From Paracoccus sp. N5 (GTDB lineage: Bacteria > Pseudomonadota > Alphaproteobacteria > Rhodobacterales > Rhodobacteraceae): DNA of 64,000 bases. The DNA lies in NCBI RefSeq assembly GCF_000371965.1, contig NZ_AQUO01000002.1, positions 202,001 to 266,000 of the forward strand, written 5' to 3'. Positions 44,881 to 54,343 of this stretch are shown here, piece by piece (position 1 is the first letter of the stretch; every line of letters begins with the position of its first letter). The translations under genes were made by a program, and so were the position numbers. Below the pieces are notes generated by a model. The model was not told the DNA's origin. It ran no database searches and was given only the letters and a program-made list of their open reading frames with translations.

Positions 44881-46080
44881 TCACGAAGAACTGCCGAGCT
44901 TGCACTCCGGATTGGGGTTTCCGGCCACCTTTTGCCAGGGAACGATGGTCCGGACGGCAAGGTCGGGCTTTCCGTCCGTCATCACGACCTGGGAAATCAC
45001 CACGGGGCGCAGCAGCTGGTGGTCTTCGGCCCGGATCGACAATTCTCCCAGCAGCGACTGGAAGGTCAGGCCGGAAAGGGCGGAAGCGATGTCCGCGGCC
45101 TGAAGGCTTCCGGCCTTTTGCGCGGCCGCCTGCGCCGCCTGCACCGCGACATATTGATCGGCCGCCACGTAATCCGGAATCTCGTGGAACTTGTCCATAT
45201 AGCGGTCCGCGAATTTCCTGCTGTCCTCGGTCGGGAAGTCGGCAAGCCAGCCAAAGGTCTGGTAGTTCCCGACCACGTTGTCCGCCTGGCCGCCCAGGGT
45301 TGTGCGGGTGATGTAGCTGTGGCCCAGGATGATGTCGTATTTCTTGTCCAGCTTGAATTGGCGCTGTTGCTTGGCGAAATTGATCGCATCCGATCCGAAG
45401 GTCGAGATGAACAGCCCCTTGGAGGGCGAGGCCGCCAGCTGGGTGATCGAGGTGCCGAAATCGCTTGTGCCCAGCGGCGCATAGGCCACATGGCCGATAG
45501 AGCCGCCATGCGCGGCCGCCATCTTCTGGAAGGATTCCGAGGCATTGCGGCCGGTCGTATAGTCGGCAGCAAGGATGTCCCAGGAGATCGGGCCCTGCTC
45601 GGCAATCATCTGGTCATAGGCGCTGAGCACCAACTGGTCGGTGGTGGCGATATGGAAATAATTCTTGCGGCAATGCTCGCCGGTCAGGGACGCGGCCTGG
45701 GCAAAGCCGTCCAGCACGGCGACATTCATGGCCTCGGCCCGCGCGGCCAGAATGATCGAGGTGGACGAAGGCATCATGCCGGTAATCACCTGCACCCCGT
45801 CCTCCTTGACCAGCCGGGACGCGGCTTGCAACGCCGTTTCCGGCGTGCCCGCGTAGGTCGCGCGCCGGATCTCGATCCGGGGCGCATCCGGGGCGCGGGT
45901 TTCATTCAGGTCGGTCTCGGCAAGCTCGAGCGCCCGGACCTGGCCTTCGTAGAACCCGGCAAGCGGCCCACTGTCGATCAGCAGGGCGCCGATCTTCAGA
46001 ACCTCCTCGGCGCGCGCCTCGGGCGGCGCGAGCATTGCCGTTCCGGCCAGTGCCAGCGCGGCAAGAAAACATTTGCTCAT
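44881..46080 (-). CDS. Branched-chain-type ABC substrate-binding protein
   Basis: A 399-residue periplasmic protein of the leucine-binding (type I) fold. A Sec signal peptide spans 1-24 (MSKCFLAALALAGTAMLAPPEARA). The mature start EEVLKIGALLIDSGPLAGFYEGQ and the ITGMMPSSTSIILAARAEAMNVAVLDG segment are typical. GGGAGG precedes ATG 46080. No permease genes are next to it; the liv genes at 34361-37597 lack a binding protein, so the two probably work together. It sits at the end of an operon with two acyl-CoA ligases and a dehydrogenase. Confidence 0.9.
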   Translation of the reverse strand: MSKCFLAALALAGTAMLAPPEARAEEVLKIGALLIDSGPLAGFYEGQVRALELAETDLNETRAPDAPRIEIRRATYAGTPETALQAASRLVKEDGVQVITGMMPSSTSIILAARAEAMNVAVLDGFAQAASLTGEHCRKNYFHIATTDQLVLSAYDQMIAEQGPISWDILAADYTTGRNASESFQKMAAAHGGSIGHVAYAPLGTSDFGTSITQLAASPSKGLFISTFGSDAINFAKQQRQFKLDKKYDIILGHSYITRTTLGGQADNVVGNYQTFGWLADFPTEDSRKFADRYMDKFHEIPDYVAADQYVAVQAAQAAAQKAGSLQAADIASALSGLTFQSLLGELSIRAEDHQLLRPVVISQVVMTDGKPDLAVRTIVPWQKVAGNPNPECKLGSSS

Positions 46081-46126
46081 TATATCCTCCCAGTTTGATG
46101 AGCTTTTTCGCAGGCTGTCGGGAAAG

Positions 46127-47677
46127 CTAGTGAACGCTACGCTTATGCTCCGCCCAGAAGCGTTCGCGCAGATCCCCCTTCTGGATCTTGCCCGCGGCCG
46201 ACATCGGCATCTCGTCAAGGATCTCGACCGAGCGGGGGCATTTGTAATTGGCGATGCGGCTGTGGCTGTGGGCGATCAGTTCGCCTTCGCAGGCGGTCTG
46301 GCCGGGCTTCAGCACCACGACCGCATGGACCGCCTCGCCCCAGCGCGGATCGGGGCGGCCGATGACGGCGCATTCCTGCACGGCGGGATGCGAGCGGATC
46401 GCGTTCTCGACCTCGACCGAATAGACGTTCTCGCCGCCCGAGACGATCATGTCCTTCAGGCGGTCGACGACGGTGATATAGCCGTCCTCGTCCATCACGG
46501 CGACGTCGCCGGTATGAAGCCAGCCGTCGCGGATCGCCTCGTCGGTGGCCTGCGGGTTGTTCCAATAGCCCTTCATCACGTTGAGACCGCGCACCACCAC
46601 CTCGCCCGGCATCCCGGCCGGGACTTCGTTGCCATCGGGATCGACCAGCCTGAAATGCGCGCCATAGACGCTGCGGCCGGTGGCCCGGCGCTTGTTGGCG
46701 GAGCCTTCGCCGAAATGCGCCGCCCAGGGCAGGCATGTCAGGATCCCGGCCACCTCGGTCTGGCCGTAGCCCTGGATGAATTCCCAGGTCGGCAGCTTCC
46801 GGATCATCAGTTCGATCAGCACGTCGGGAATGGGCGATCCGCCATAGATGCACTTGCCCATGCTGGTCAGGTCGTGGCGGTCGAATTCCGGATGATGCAG
46901 CATCATGTTGATCATGGTCGGCACGAAGGTCGATGCATTGGCCTTGTGCCTTTCGATCACGGCCATGGTCGGGACGGGATCGAATTTCGGCTCGATCACA
47001 TGGCAGCCCCCGGCGACCGAGATCGCGACCAGCGGCATGGTGGAGATGATGTGGAAGAACCCGCAGATATGCAGATAGCGCGTCGCATCGGTATAGCCGC
47101 AGGTCGAAAGCAGGAACAGCCCGGCAAGGAACACGTTGGTATGGGTCAGCGTGACCCCCTTGGGGTGGCCGGTCGTGCCGCCGGTATACATGATCCCCCA
47201 GACGTCGTCGCCGGAGCCCTGATGTTCATCGACCGGCGGATGGCGCTCAAGCTCGGCTTCCAGGTCGAGGAAATCCTTGGGGCAGGGGGCCTCGCCGATG
47301 AAGATGCCCCGCAGGCCGGTATTCTTCGCGATCAGCTGGCGCGCCATGTCCAGGAAGGCATCGTCCGCCACCAGAATCGTGGGGCCGCAATCCCTGATGG
47401 CGCGGTCAAGCTCGTCCAGCGACCAGCGGGTGTTCAGCGGCACGATGGCCCCGCCCATCCACGGCACCGAATAGAGCAGCTCGAAATAGCGGTCGTTGTT
47501 CAGCGCCAGCACCGCCACCCGGTCGCCCGGCCTGATGCCGAGTGCGGTGAACATGCCCGCCTGGCGGCGGACGCGGCGGACCAGTTCCTTCCAGGTGGTG
47601 ATCCTGTCGCCATGGATCGCCGCAGGCGCGGCCGCGTGCAGTTTTTCGCAGTTGTGCAATACCGATGTCATGCGCAT
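46127..47677 (-). CDS. Acyl-CoA synthetase (AMP-forming)
   Basis: A 516-residue ligase with MYTGGTTGHPKGVTLTHTN (phosphate loop), IQGYGQTE, DGWLHTGDVAVMDEDGYI, KDMIVSGGENVYSVEVE, and the lysine in SAAGKIQKGDL. GGGAGG 7 bases before ATG 47677 favours this start over the Met at 47728. It belongs to the minus-strand operon 51356-44881, 28 bp after the AidB-like dehydrogenase. The substrate is a carboxylate of unknown type. Confidence 0.9.
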   Translation of the reverse strand: MRMTSVLHNCEKLHAAAPAAIHGDRITTWKELVRRVRRQAGMFTALGIRPGDRVAVLALNNDRYFELLYSVPWMGGAIVPLNTRWSLDELDRAIRDCGPTILVADDAFLDMARQLIAKNTGLRGIFIGEAPCPKDFLDLEAELERHPPVDEHQGSGDDVWGIMYTGGTTGHPKGVTLTHTNVFLAGLFLLSTCGYTDATRYLHICGFFHIISTMPLVAISVAGGCHVIEPKFDPVPTMAVIERHKANASTFVPTMINMMLHHPEFDRHDLTSMGKCIYGGSPIPDVLIELMIRKLPTWEFIQGYGQTEVAGILTCLPWAAHFGEGSANKRRATGRSVYGAHFRLVDPDGNEVPAGMPGEVVVRGLNVMKGYWNNPQATDEAIRDGWLHTGDVAVMDEDGYITVVDRLKDMIVSGGENVYSVEVENAIRSHPAVQECAVIGRPDPRWGEAVHAVVVLKPGQTACEGELIAHSHSRIANYKCPRSVEILDEMPMSAAGKIQKGDLRERFWAEHKRSVH

Positions 47678-47705
47678 CGCTTGTCCTCCCATGCAGCCCG
47701 TGCCG

Positions 47706-49373
47706 TCATTCCGGCAATGCGCGTTCAAGAATGGCGTCGAACTTGATGTCGGCGGGCAAGGCGCCGAAGCAGGTGCCGCCCTCGCGGCAAAGCCTGGTGC
47801 GCAGGAAGGCCTCGGACACCGCCTCGGGGGCGTGGCGCAGCAGCAGGCTGGCCTGCAATGCGATCGCCATCCTTTCCGCCAGATGGCGCGCCGTCAGGTC
47901 CGACAGTTCGGAATCCCGCACCCGTTCGGCCAGGTCGCGGATTTCCGCGTCAAGCGGCGCGCTCTCGCCCTTGACCCGGTTCAGCTCGGCGAAGAACGCC
48001 TCGCCCGACTCGGGCTCGCGTCGGAAGGCACGCAGGATGTCCAGGCTGATGACATTGCCGGGGCCTTCCCAGATGCCGTTCAGCGGGCTTTCCCGGAAAT
48101 AGCGCGCGATGGGCGATTCCTCAATGTAGCCCGCCCCGCCATGCGTATCCATGCATTCATGGACAAAGGGCACGACGCGCTTGTTGATCCAGTATTTGCC
48201 GACCGCCACCGAAATCCGGCCGAAGGCGCGTTCGTGCGGGTCGTGCGCGTGGCCGTCGAAGGATTCGGCCACCCGCATCATCAGCGTGGTCGCCGCCTCG
48301 GATTCGATGGCCAGGTCGGCCAGCACGTTGCGCATCAGCGGCTGGTCCACCAGCCGGCGCTGGAAGGCCGAGCGGTGGCGGGTGTGGTGGATCGACTGCG
48401 TCAGCGCCATGCGCATGATGCCGGCGGGGATGAAGCCGCAGCCCAGCCGGGTGTGGCGCATGAACTCCATCACCGTGGGAATCCCGCGGCCTTCCTCGCC
48501 GACCATCCAGCCATGGGTGTTCTCGAACTCCAGCTCGGTCGAGGCGTTCGAGCGGTTGCCCATCTTTTCTTTCAACCGTTCCAGCTGGATCGGGTTGCGG
48601 CTGCCGTCGGGCAGCCAGCGCGGCACGAGGAAGCAGGACGGTCCCTTTTCGGCCTGCGCCACGACGAAGATCACGTCGGCCCCGGCGGCCGAACAGAACC
48701 ACTTGTGCCCGCGGATCAGGTATTCCCGGCCGGGCCCCGGCTCCCCGACCGGGGTGGCAAAGGTCGAGTTGCGGCGGATGTCCGAGCCGCCCTGCTTTTC
48801 CGTCGAGGTGAAGGCGATGGTGACGCCGGTCTTTTCCCAATGCGGGATCGGCCGCGGGTCATAGTCCCGGGACAGCATCAGCGGCACCCATTGTTCGGCC
48901 AGGTCCGGTTGATGCATGCGCAGCATCGGGATCACGCCATAGGTGATGTCGATGGGGCACAGGACCCCGCATTCAAGCTGGGCGAACATCAGCTCGGCGG
49001 CGCTGCGCGCGACATGGGCGCCCTGCCGGGTTTCCCGCGCCGCAAGGGCGTGCAGGTCGTGCTGGAAGGCCATGCCGATAATGTCGTGATAGGCCGGATG
49101 GAACTCGACCGTGTCGACGCGCCTGCCGAAACGGTCGAACCGCTTGAGTTCGGGCGTGACCCGGTTCGCCAGTTCGGCGCGCTCCATCCAGGCGGGGTCA
49201 TAGATCTTGGCCCCGAGGCTGGTCAGGTTGGCCTCGGCCCAACTGGCGCCGCCGCGCCGGACCGCTTCCTTCAGGGCAATGTCGTTTTCGAACGCGTTGA
49301 GCCCTTCCAGCGGCCCGGACTGGTTTTCGACGCTGTGGGTCCGCAATTCGGTGCGGGGCTGCAGATATGCCAT
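47706..49373 (-). CDS. AidB-like acyl-CoA dehydrogenase
   Basis: A 555-residue dehydrogenase, longer than normal (~390) and close to AidB/isovaleryl-type proteins (~540). Hallmarks are FTSTEKQGGSDIRRN, GHKWFCSAAGAD, the MGNRSNASTELEFENTHGWMVGEEGRGI stretch, and IEESPIARYFRESPLNGIWEGPGNVISLDILR, with the EGPGN segment in the catalytic-base region. It is flanked by two ligases in one operon, so here a catabolic role with a branched acyl-CoA is more likely than the DNA-damage link of E. coli AidB. Confidence 0.88.
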   Translation of the reverse strand: MAYLQPRTELRTHSVENQSGPLEGLNAFENDIALKEAVRRGGASWAEANLTSLGAKIYDPAWMERAELANRVTPELKRFDRFGRRVDTVEFHPAYHDIIGMAFQHDLHALAARETRQGAHVARSAAELMFAQLECGVLCPIDITYGVIPMLRMHQPDLAEQWVPLMLSRDYDPRPIPHWEKTGVTIAFTSTEKQGGSDIRRNSTFATPVGEPGPGREYLIRGHKWFCSAAGADVIFVVAQAEKGPSCFLVPRWLPDGSRNPIQLERLKEKMGNRSNASTELEFENTHGWMVGEEGRGIPTVMEFMRHTRLGCGFIPAGIMRMALTQSIHHTRHRSAFQRRLVDQPLMRNVLADLAIESEAATTLMMRVAESFDGHAHDPHERAFGRISVAVGKYWINKRVVPFVHECMDTHGGAGYIEESPIARYFRESPLNGIWEGPGNVISLDILRAFRREPESGEAFFAELNRVKGESAPLDAEIRDLAERVRDSELSDLTARHLAERMAIALQASLLLRHAPEAVSEAFLRTRLCREGGTCFGALPADIKFDAILERALPE

Positions 49374-49427
49374 TCTTGATCCATTTCTTCCTGTGGTGAT
49401 GGGCAGGGGGGCGCGACCGATCCGGCG

Positions 49428-51356
49428 CTAGTCCCGTGCCTCGACTGCGAATGCATAGGGTGCGAATGCATGTTTGAAGGCTTGGCGCCCTGCGTCGTCG
49501 CGAAGCACCGGGGCCAGGCCGCTGACCAGCGCGACCGGCCGCTTGTTGAGCGCGTCGATGCGGATTTCCGGCGAAACGCCGGGAAAGAGGCGCCGCAACT
49601 CATCCGCAACGGCGTCCTGGATCGCGCGGTGGCGCAGGGCGGGCTTGTCCAGCTTGCCCGCGCCCGTGATCGGCAGGCGGTCGAGGATCGAGATCCGGCA
49701 GGGCAGGGCCGCGCGCTCGGCGATATGGGCGGCGGCGACGGCCATCAACTCGTCCTCGGTCGCGCTGCATCCTTCCCGCAATTGCACGAAGGCCATGGGC
49801 TTTTCCCCAAGCCGGGGATCGGGATAGCCGATGCCCACCGGGATCAGCACGGCGGGATGCTTTTGCAGCGCCTCCTCGATCACCTTGGGGTCGATATTGG
49901 CCCCGCCGCGGATGATGAGATCCTTTTCGCGGCCGTGGATCCACACATAGCCGTCCTCATCGACGGTCCCGAGGTCGCCGGTCATGCCCCAGACCTCCTC
50001 TCCGGGAGCATCGGCGACGAAAAGCTCATCCGCGCCGTCGCCGTGATAGCCCTCGCCGACGCAGGCGCCCCGGACGACAAGCACGCCCTGCTCGCCCGGC
50101 GCGCATTCGCCAAGAAAGCGGTTCCCGTCCAGCTTGAAGGCCCTGACCTCATGCCAGGGATGCGCCCGCCCGGTCGAGCCCAGCCGGGGCATCTTGCCAT
50201 CGTCGGGATGGCCGCAGACCACGCCGTGAAATTCGGTCATGCCCCAGACCTCGCGCAGATGGATGCCGAACTTGGCATGGAAGCCGTGCAGCAGTTCTAC
50301 CGGGATGGTGGCGCCGCCGCAGGCGAAAGTGTGGATGCTGCCATGGCCCTCGGCGGCGTCCGGCAGGTTCATGAAGGCCGCGGCGCTGGTCGGAGTGGCG
50401 ATGACATTGGTCAGCCCGAATGTCCTGGCGATCTGCCAGAAGCGCGCGACGACCTGGCTGTTGCGATAGCCGTCGGGCGACATCAGCACCACCGTTTGCC
50501 CGTAGATCAGGGCCCGCAATGCTGCGCAGACAAGCCCGCCGACATGGAAATGCGGCATCCCCTGGCCCACGACATCCTCGCGTGCGCTGCCCATCAGCGC
50601 GCCCATCATCCAGGCGTTCAGCAGGGTCTTGATATGGGTGTGCCGGACCAGCTTGGGGGCGCCGGTGGTGCCGCCGGTCGGCATCAGCGTGCATTCGTCA
50701 TTGCCGCCGCGCCGGGGCAGCGCGGCGAAGCGGGCGCGGTCCACGCCCGCAAGGGCGCGTTCCAGCGAGCGCGGATCGTCGGGATCGCCGATCAGGAACA
50801 CCGCCCGCAGGTTCGGCGCCGCCGCCAGCAGCTCGTCCATCTGGTCCCAGACGCCCTGGCCCAGGGCGGAGGTCGCGCAGACCAGAATATCGGTTCCCGA
50901 CGCCTTCAGCAGCGCCGCGATGCCCGCGGGGGCAAGAAAGGGGTTGACCGGATTGACCAGGCCCACCGACTGCGCCCCCCAGGTCGCGGCCATGGCCAGC
51001 GGATGCAGCGGGGCGATCACCGAGACCACCGGCGGGCGGCTGCCGCCATCCGGGTTGACCGACTGGTGAAACAGCACCGCCGCCCTTTCGATCTGGTCCA
51101 GATGCTCGGCATAGCTGACGGAAATGGCCTCTCCGGTCTCGGCGCCGGGCATGAAGATGATTGCGGCCTTGTCCGGCTCGATGGCCGCCGCCGCGGCGAT
51201 GCAGCCGTGGATGCTGTCGTCGGGCAGCATGCTGGCGGGCGCCATCGTCTCCAGTGCCAGCCGGTCCTCGACGGTGCGCAGCCGCATGCGGTGGATCGCC
51301 TTGCCCGCGACAGCGCTGTCGATGGGCCTCTCGGTCGCTGATCCGGAAACGCGCAT
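49428..51356 (-). CDS. Long acyl-CoA synthetase (AMP-forming)
   Basis: A 642-residue ligase, about 100 longer than its neighbours owing to N- and C-terminal extensions. Motifs: LMPTGGTTGAPKLVRHTH, VWGMTEFHGV, MTGDLGTVDEDGYVWIHGR, KDLIIRGGANIDPKVIEE and the lysine in TGAGKLDKPAL. GGAGGAGG precedes ATG 51356. First gene of the minus-strand operon, divergent from regulator 3. The YxxYxTGD-type fold and length recall ligases for dicarboxylic or aromatic acids, but the substrate is open. Confidence 0.88.
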   Translation of the reverse strand: MRVSGSATERPIDSAVAGKAIHRMRLRTVEDRLALETMAPASMLPDDSIHGCIAAAAAIEPDKAAIIFMPGAETGEAISVSYAEHLDQIERAAVLFHQSVNPDGGSRPPVVSVIAPLHPLAMAATWGAQSVGLVNPVNPFLAPAGIAALLKASGTDILVCATSALGQGVWDQMDELLAAAPNLRAVFLIGDPDDPRSLERALAGVDRARFAALPRRGGNDECTLMPTGGTTGAPKLVRHTHIKTLLNAWMMGALMGSAREDVVGQGMPHFHVGGLVCAALRALIYGQTVVLMSPDGYRNSQVVARFWQIARTFGLTNVIATPTSAAAFMNLPDAAEGHGSIHTFACGGATIPVELLHGFHAKFGIHLREVWGMTEFHGVVCGHPDDGKMPRLGSTGRAHPWHEVRAFKLDGNRFLGECAPGEQGVLVVRGACVGEGYHGDGADELFVADAPGEEVWGMTGDLGTVDEDGYVWIHGREKDLIIRGGANIDPKVIEEALQKHPAVLIPVGIGYPDPRLGEKPMAFVQLREGCSATEDELMAVAAAHIAERAALPCRISILDRLPITGAGKLDKPALRHRAIQDAVADELRRLFPGVSPEIRIDALNKRPVALVSGLAPVLRDDAGRQAFKHAFAPYAFAVEARD

Positions 51357-51415
51357 GCCAGGTTCCTCCTCCTTTTCCCCTGATCGGAAGCTAGCTCCGC
51401 GCCCGGTTCCGGCCG

Positions 51416-51431
51416 CCACCCACGTGGGTGG
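51416..51431. promoter_or_regulatory. 16-bp perfect palindrome in the regulator 3 promoter region
   Basis: CCACCCACGTGGGTGG is a perfect dyad centred in the 124-bp divergent gap between the ligase (51356) and regulator 3 (51481). It differs from the AT-rich shared motif, which is not seen here. It may be an operator for one or both genes. Confidence 0.45.
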
Positions 51432-51480
51432 GACAAAGCCGAATTTCCTGGGCTATGCTTTTGGCGGGAGGAGCGGGCCA

Positions 51481-54222
51481 ATGAAGCAGCAGGCAAGGAG
51501 GATGCAAGCCCCGGCGGTGCGGGCGCCCGACGTCACCCGGACGGATCACGACAGCTTTGTCGATGCGCCGCCCGATTTCCGCTTTCCCGTCGTCAGGACC
51601 CGCCTCATGGCCGACCTTGTCAGCCGCGCCCTGCAAAAGCCCAGCGGGCTGGCGACGGTGGAGACGTTGCTATCTCCGCACGGATGGGGAAAGACGGTGG
51701 TCCTGGCCGAGGTCTTTCGGGCATGGCGCCGGGATGCGGGCCTGCCGGGAGTCTGGCTGGGGCTGGGCTATCTGGACGACGATCTGGACACGGTCATCCT
51801 GCAATTGTCGCGGCAGATCGCGGCATGGGTGCCCGGCGTGGCGCCGAGCCTGCTCACGGAACAGGGTCCGATCTATGGCGCGCAGGACCGCATCCTGTGG
51901 CCGTTGCTGGAAAGCCTGCCCCGGCCTTTCCTGATCTGCATCGACAATATCGACAACTGCACCCAATCGCTGGCCCCCGGTGCGCTGGATGCGCTGTTCG
52001 ACTTTGCGCCCCCCGGCATCCATTTCCTGCTGACCTCGAACCGCAGCCTGGGCTATGACCGGGTGGGCGCGCTGATGCGCGGCGCCTTGCGCGAGCATGG
52101 CGTGGAGGAGCTGGCCTTTGCCGATGCCGAGGCCCGCGAGATGCTGGGCAGGGCGGTGCAGTCCATCGGGTCCGAGGAGCTTCCGGCGCTGCTGGAGCGC
52201 GCCGAGGGCTGGGCCGCCGGGCTGCGGCTGGTCGCGATGCTGCTGGACGGGCCCGAGGGCGGATCGGGGATGCTCAGCCGGTTTTCCGGCGCGGCACCGG
52301 GACTGCGGGACTGGTTCGACCGCAAGGTGCTGGCGGCAATGCCGGCGCAGATGCACCGTTTCCTTCTGTTCGCCTCGCTCTTGCCCAGCTTCGAGCCGGG
52401 GCAGGTCGGCAAGGCGATCGGCGCGGGCAATGTCCAGAAGCACATGGACAGCATGCTGGCGCAGGGCATGTTCATCATGCCGGTGGCGGGCCGGGGCAAG
52501 CGCTTCCGCATGCATCAACTGCTGCGCGACAGGCTGCGGGCCGAGGCCGAACAGACGATCCCCGAAACCGAACGGGTGGCGTTCTGCCGGGACATGGCCC
52601 TGCGGGCGCTTGAGAACCGGCTGTGGGAGGAGGCGATCGCCGCGGCCCGCAGCACCCGCAGCGACAGCCTGATCGCGCAGGTCCTTGAACGCGCCGCGCC
52701 CAGCCTGGTGCGCGACATGTGCCGGATGCGCTATTTCGTCGAGGTGGTGGACGAGTTGATCGCGGCCGGCGTTCCGCTGGGCTTCGAGACCCGCTATTGG
52801 CATGTCTTCGCCCTGACCTTCTACCTGCGCCATGCCTCGGCCGGCCGCCATCTGGAGCAGCTGCGCAGCATGGCCCGCGGTGGAGGCGAGGGCGGCGGCA
52901 GCCTGATGCACCGGGTCGAGCATCTTTCGGTGGCGCTGGCCTTTCTGCGCGACGACCTGCCGCTGGCCGGGCGCCACGCGCGGCAATGGCTTGACTCCGG
53001 CCATGACAAGGACCCGTTCGATCACGCCTGGGTCCTGTCGGTCATGGCGGCCTATCACCTGACGGCCTATCGCTTTGCCGAGACACGGGATTGCCTGTGG
53101 CGGGCTCGGGCCCTGGCGCATGAGGTGCGCTCGCCCTATCTGACCGGCTGGTGCGACCTGATCCTGGGCGCCAGCTATCTTTACGAGGGCAATGTCTTTC
53201 GCGCGCGCGAGATCATCGATCAGGCGCTCGCCCGGGCCGAGCAGGCACTGGGGGCGGATGCCGATCTGTGTGACCTCATCAGCTCGGTGGCGTCGAAATG
53301 CGCCATCGAAGCGGGCGATCACGAGAAGGCGCGCGAGCTGCTGGCCCGGGCCTTGCGCAGCATGCACAAGCACGGGAACGTCGGAACCAGCATGTGCGCC
53401 GTCGATGCCGCGTTGCAGCTTTGGAACGGGGACGAGAGCGATCCGGTCCTTCTCCGGCTGAAATCCGTGGTGACGCGCTATTCATTCCGGCTTCGGCTGA
53501 TGTTCTCCTGCTATCTGATCCGCCGGCTGGTTTCGCTCGGGCGGGTGGCAGATGCGCAGGCCGAGGCGGCGGCGATCGGCCTGGATCCGGCCGAGGGTTG
53601 CGTCAGGCTCGCGGGGGGCGAAATACTGCCCCGCACCCGCGACATCATCACCATGACCGCGATCGAATTGCTGCTGGGCATCGGCGATTCCGGCGCCGCC
53701 CGCAAGCTGGCCGAGCGCGAGCGGGACGTGGCCGAGCATGACGGCCGCACCCTGCGCCAGGCCCGCCTTGAACTGGTGCTGATGGCGCTGGCGCGGCAGC
53801 GCGGCGACGACGCCGAAGCGGCGAACCGGCTGCGGACGGCGCTGCTGCTGGCGCGCCGCCGCCAGATGGTCGAGGCGTTCCGGCGCCACAGGCCGGACAT
53901 CGACGCATTGTTGGCCAGCCGGGCTTTCCGCGCCGAGCATTTTCCCAATCCCGACGACCGCGCCTTTCTGTCGCGCCTGCTGGCGCACCTGGGCATTGAA
54001 GAGCCCGGCAGCACGGAATCCCCGCGGCCTGCGGATGCTGGCGTGCCGCTGACGGGGCGCGAGCGGGAATTGATGCGGCTGGTCCAGTCGGGACTGAGCA
54101 ATCCCGAGATCTGCGAGATCATGAATCTCAGCCGGAACACCGTCAAATGGCATCTCAAGAACATCTTCACCAAGCTCGATGTCCCGAACCGCACCGTCGC
54201 GGCCATGGTCTATTCCGAATGA
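51481..54222 (+). CDS. Large ATP-binding LuxR-family regulator 3 (MalT-like)
   Basis: A 913-residue LAL regulator. Walker A SPHGWGKT is at 65-72, FLICIDNIDNC is the Walker B block, the helical sensor region fills the middle, and the C terminus (855-913) is a LuxR helix-turn-helix with SRNTVKWHLKNIFTKLDVPNRT. The P-loop position equals that in regulator 2, so the two are close paralogues. GGAGG sets ATG 51481; an open extension to 51124 runs antisense through the ligase and is rejected. The neighbours on both sides are likely targets. Confidence 0.9.
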   Translation: MKQQARRMQAPAVRAPDVTRTDHDSFVDAPPDFRFPVVRTRLMADLVSRALQKPSGLATVETLLSPHGWGKTVVLAEVFRAWRRDAGLPGVWLGLGYLDDDLDTVILQLSRQIAAWVPGVAPSLLTEQGPIYGAQDRILWPLLESLPRPFLICIDNIDNCTQSLAPGALDALFDFAPPGIHFLLTSNRSLGYDRVGALMRGALREHGVEELAFADAEAREMLGRAVQSIGSEELPALLERAEGWAAGLRLVAMLLDGPEGGSGMLSRFSGAAPGLRDWFDRKVLAAMPAQMHRFLLFASLLPSFEPGQVGKAIGAGNVQKHMDSMLAQGMFIMPVAGRGKRFRMHQLLRDRLRAEAEQTIPETERVAFCRDMALRALENRLWEEAIAAARSTRSDSLIAQVLERAAPSLVRDMCRMRYFVEVVDELIAAGVPLGFETRYWHVFALTFYLRHASAGRHLEQLRSMARGGGEGGGSLMHRVEHLSVALAFLRDDLPLAGRHARQWLDSGHDKDPFDHAWVLSVMAAYHLTAYRFAETRDCLWRARALAHEVRSPYLTGWCDLILGASYLYEGNVFRAREIIDQALARAEQALGADADLCDLISSVASKCAIEAGDHEKARELLARALRSMHKHGNVGTSMCAVDAALQLWNGDESDPVLLRLKSVVTRYSFRLRLMFSCYLIRRLVSLGRVADAQAEAAAIGLDPAEGCVRLAGGEILPRTRDIITMTAIELLLGIGDSGAARKLAERERDVAEHDGRTLRQARLELVLMALARQRGDDAEAANRLRTALLLARRRQMVEAFRRHRPDIDALLASRAFRAEHFPNPDDRAFLSRLLAHLGIEEPGSTESPRPADAGVPLTGRERELMRLVQSGLSNPEICEIMNLSRNTVKWHLKNIFTKLDVPNRTVAAMVYSE

Positions 54223-54330
54223 ACTGCGCTATGGATGGCAAGGCGGTGCGTGACCGGCTCCATGGATGCGAATTCCTGGATCGGGGGCGCCGGTGTGATG
54301 AAACAGGTTGGTCCGGGATCAACCCGCTGC

Positions 54331-54336
54331 GAGGAG
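54331..54336 (+). promoter_or_regulatory. RBS that sets a GTG start
   Basis: GAGGAG lies 7 bases before GTG 54344, the likely start of the metallo-beta-lactamase-fold gene. Confidence 0.6.
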
Positions 54337-54343
54337 CTTCCCT

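Noticed and set aside
49422..49440. GCTAG strings near 28707, 42786, 46127 and 49428 as extra operator copies
   Set aside because: The CTA in each is the reverse complement of a TAG stop codon, and the flanks are GC-rich without the rest of the motif.
51124..51480. A 119-codon N-terminal extension of regulator 3
   Set aside because: It is antisense to the ligase N terminus and crosses the palindrome and promoter region; the paralogue regulator 2 has its P-loop at the same distance from ATG 51481.
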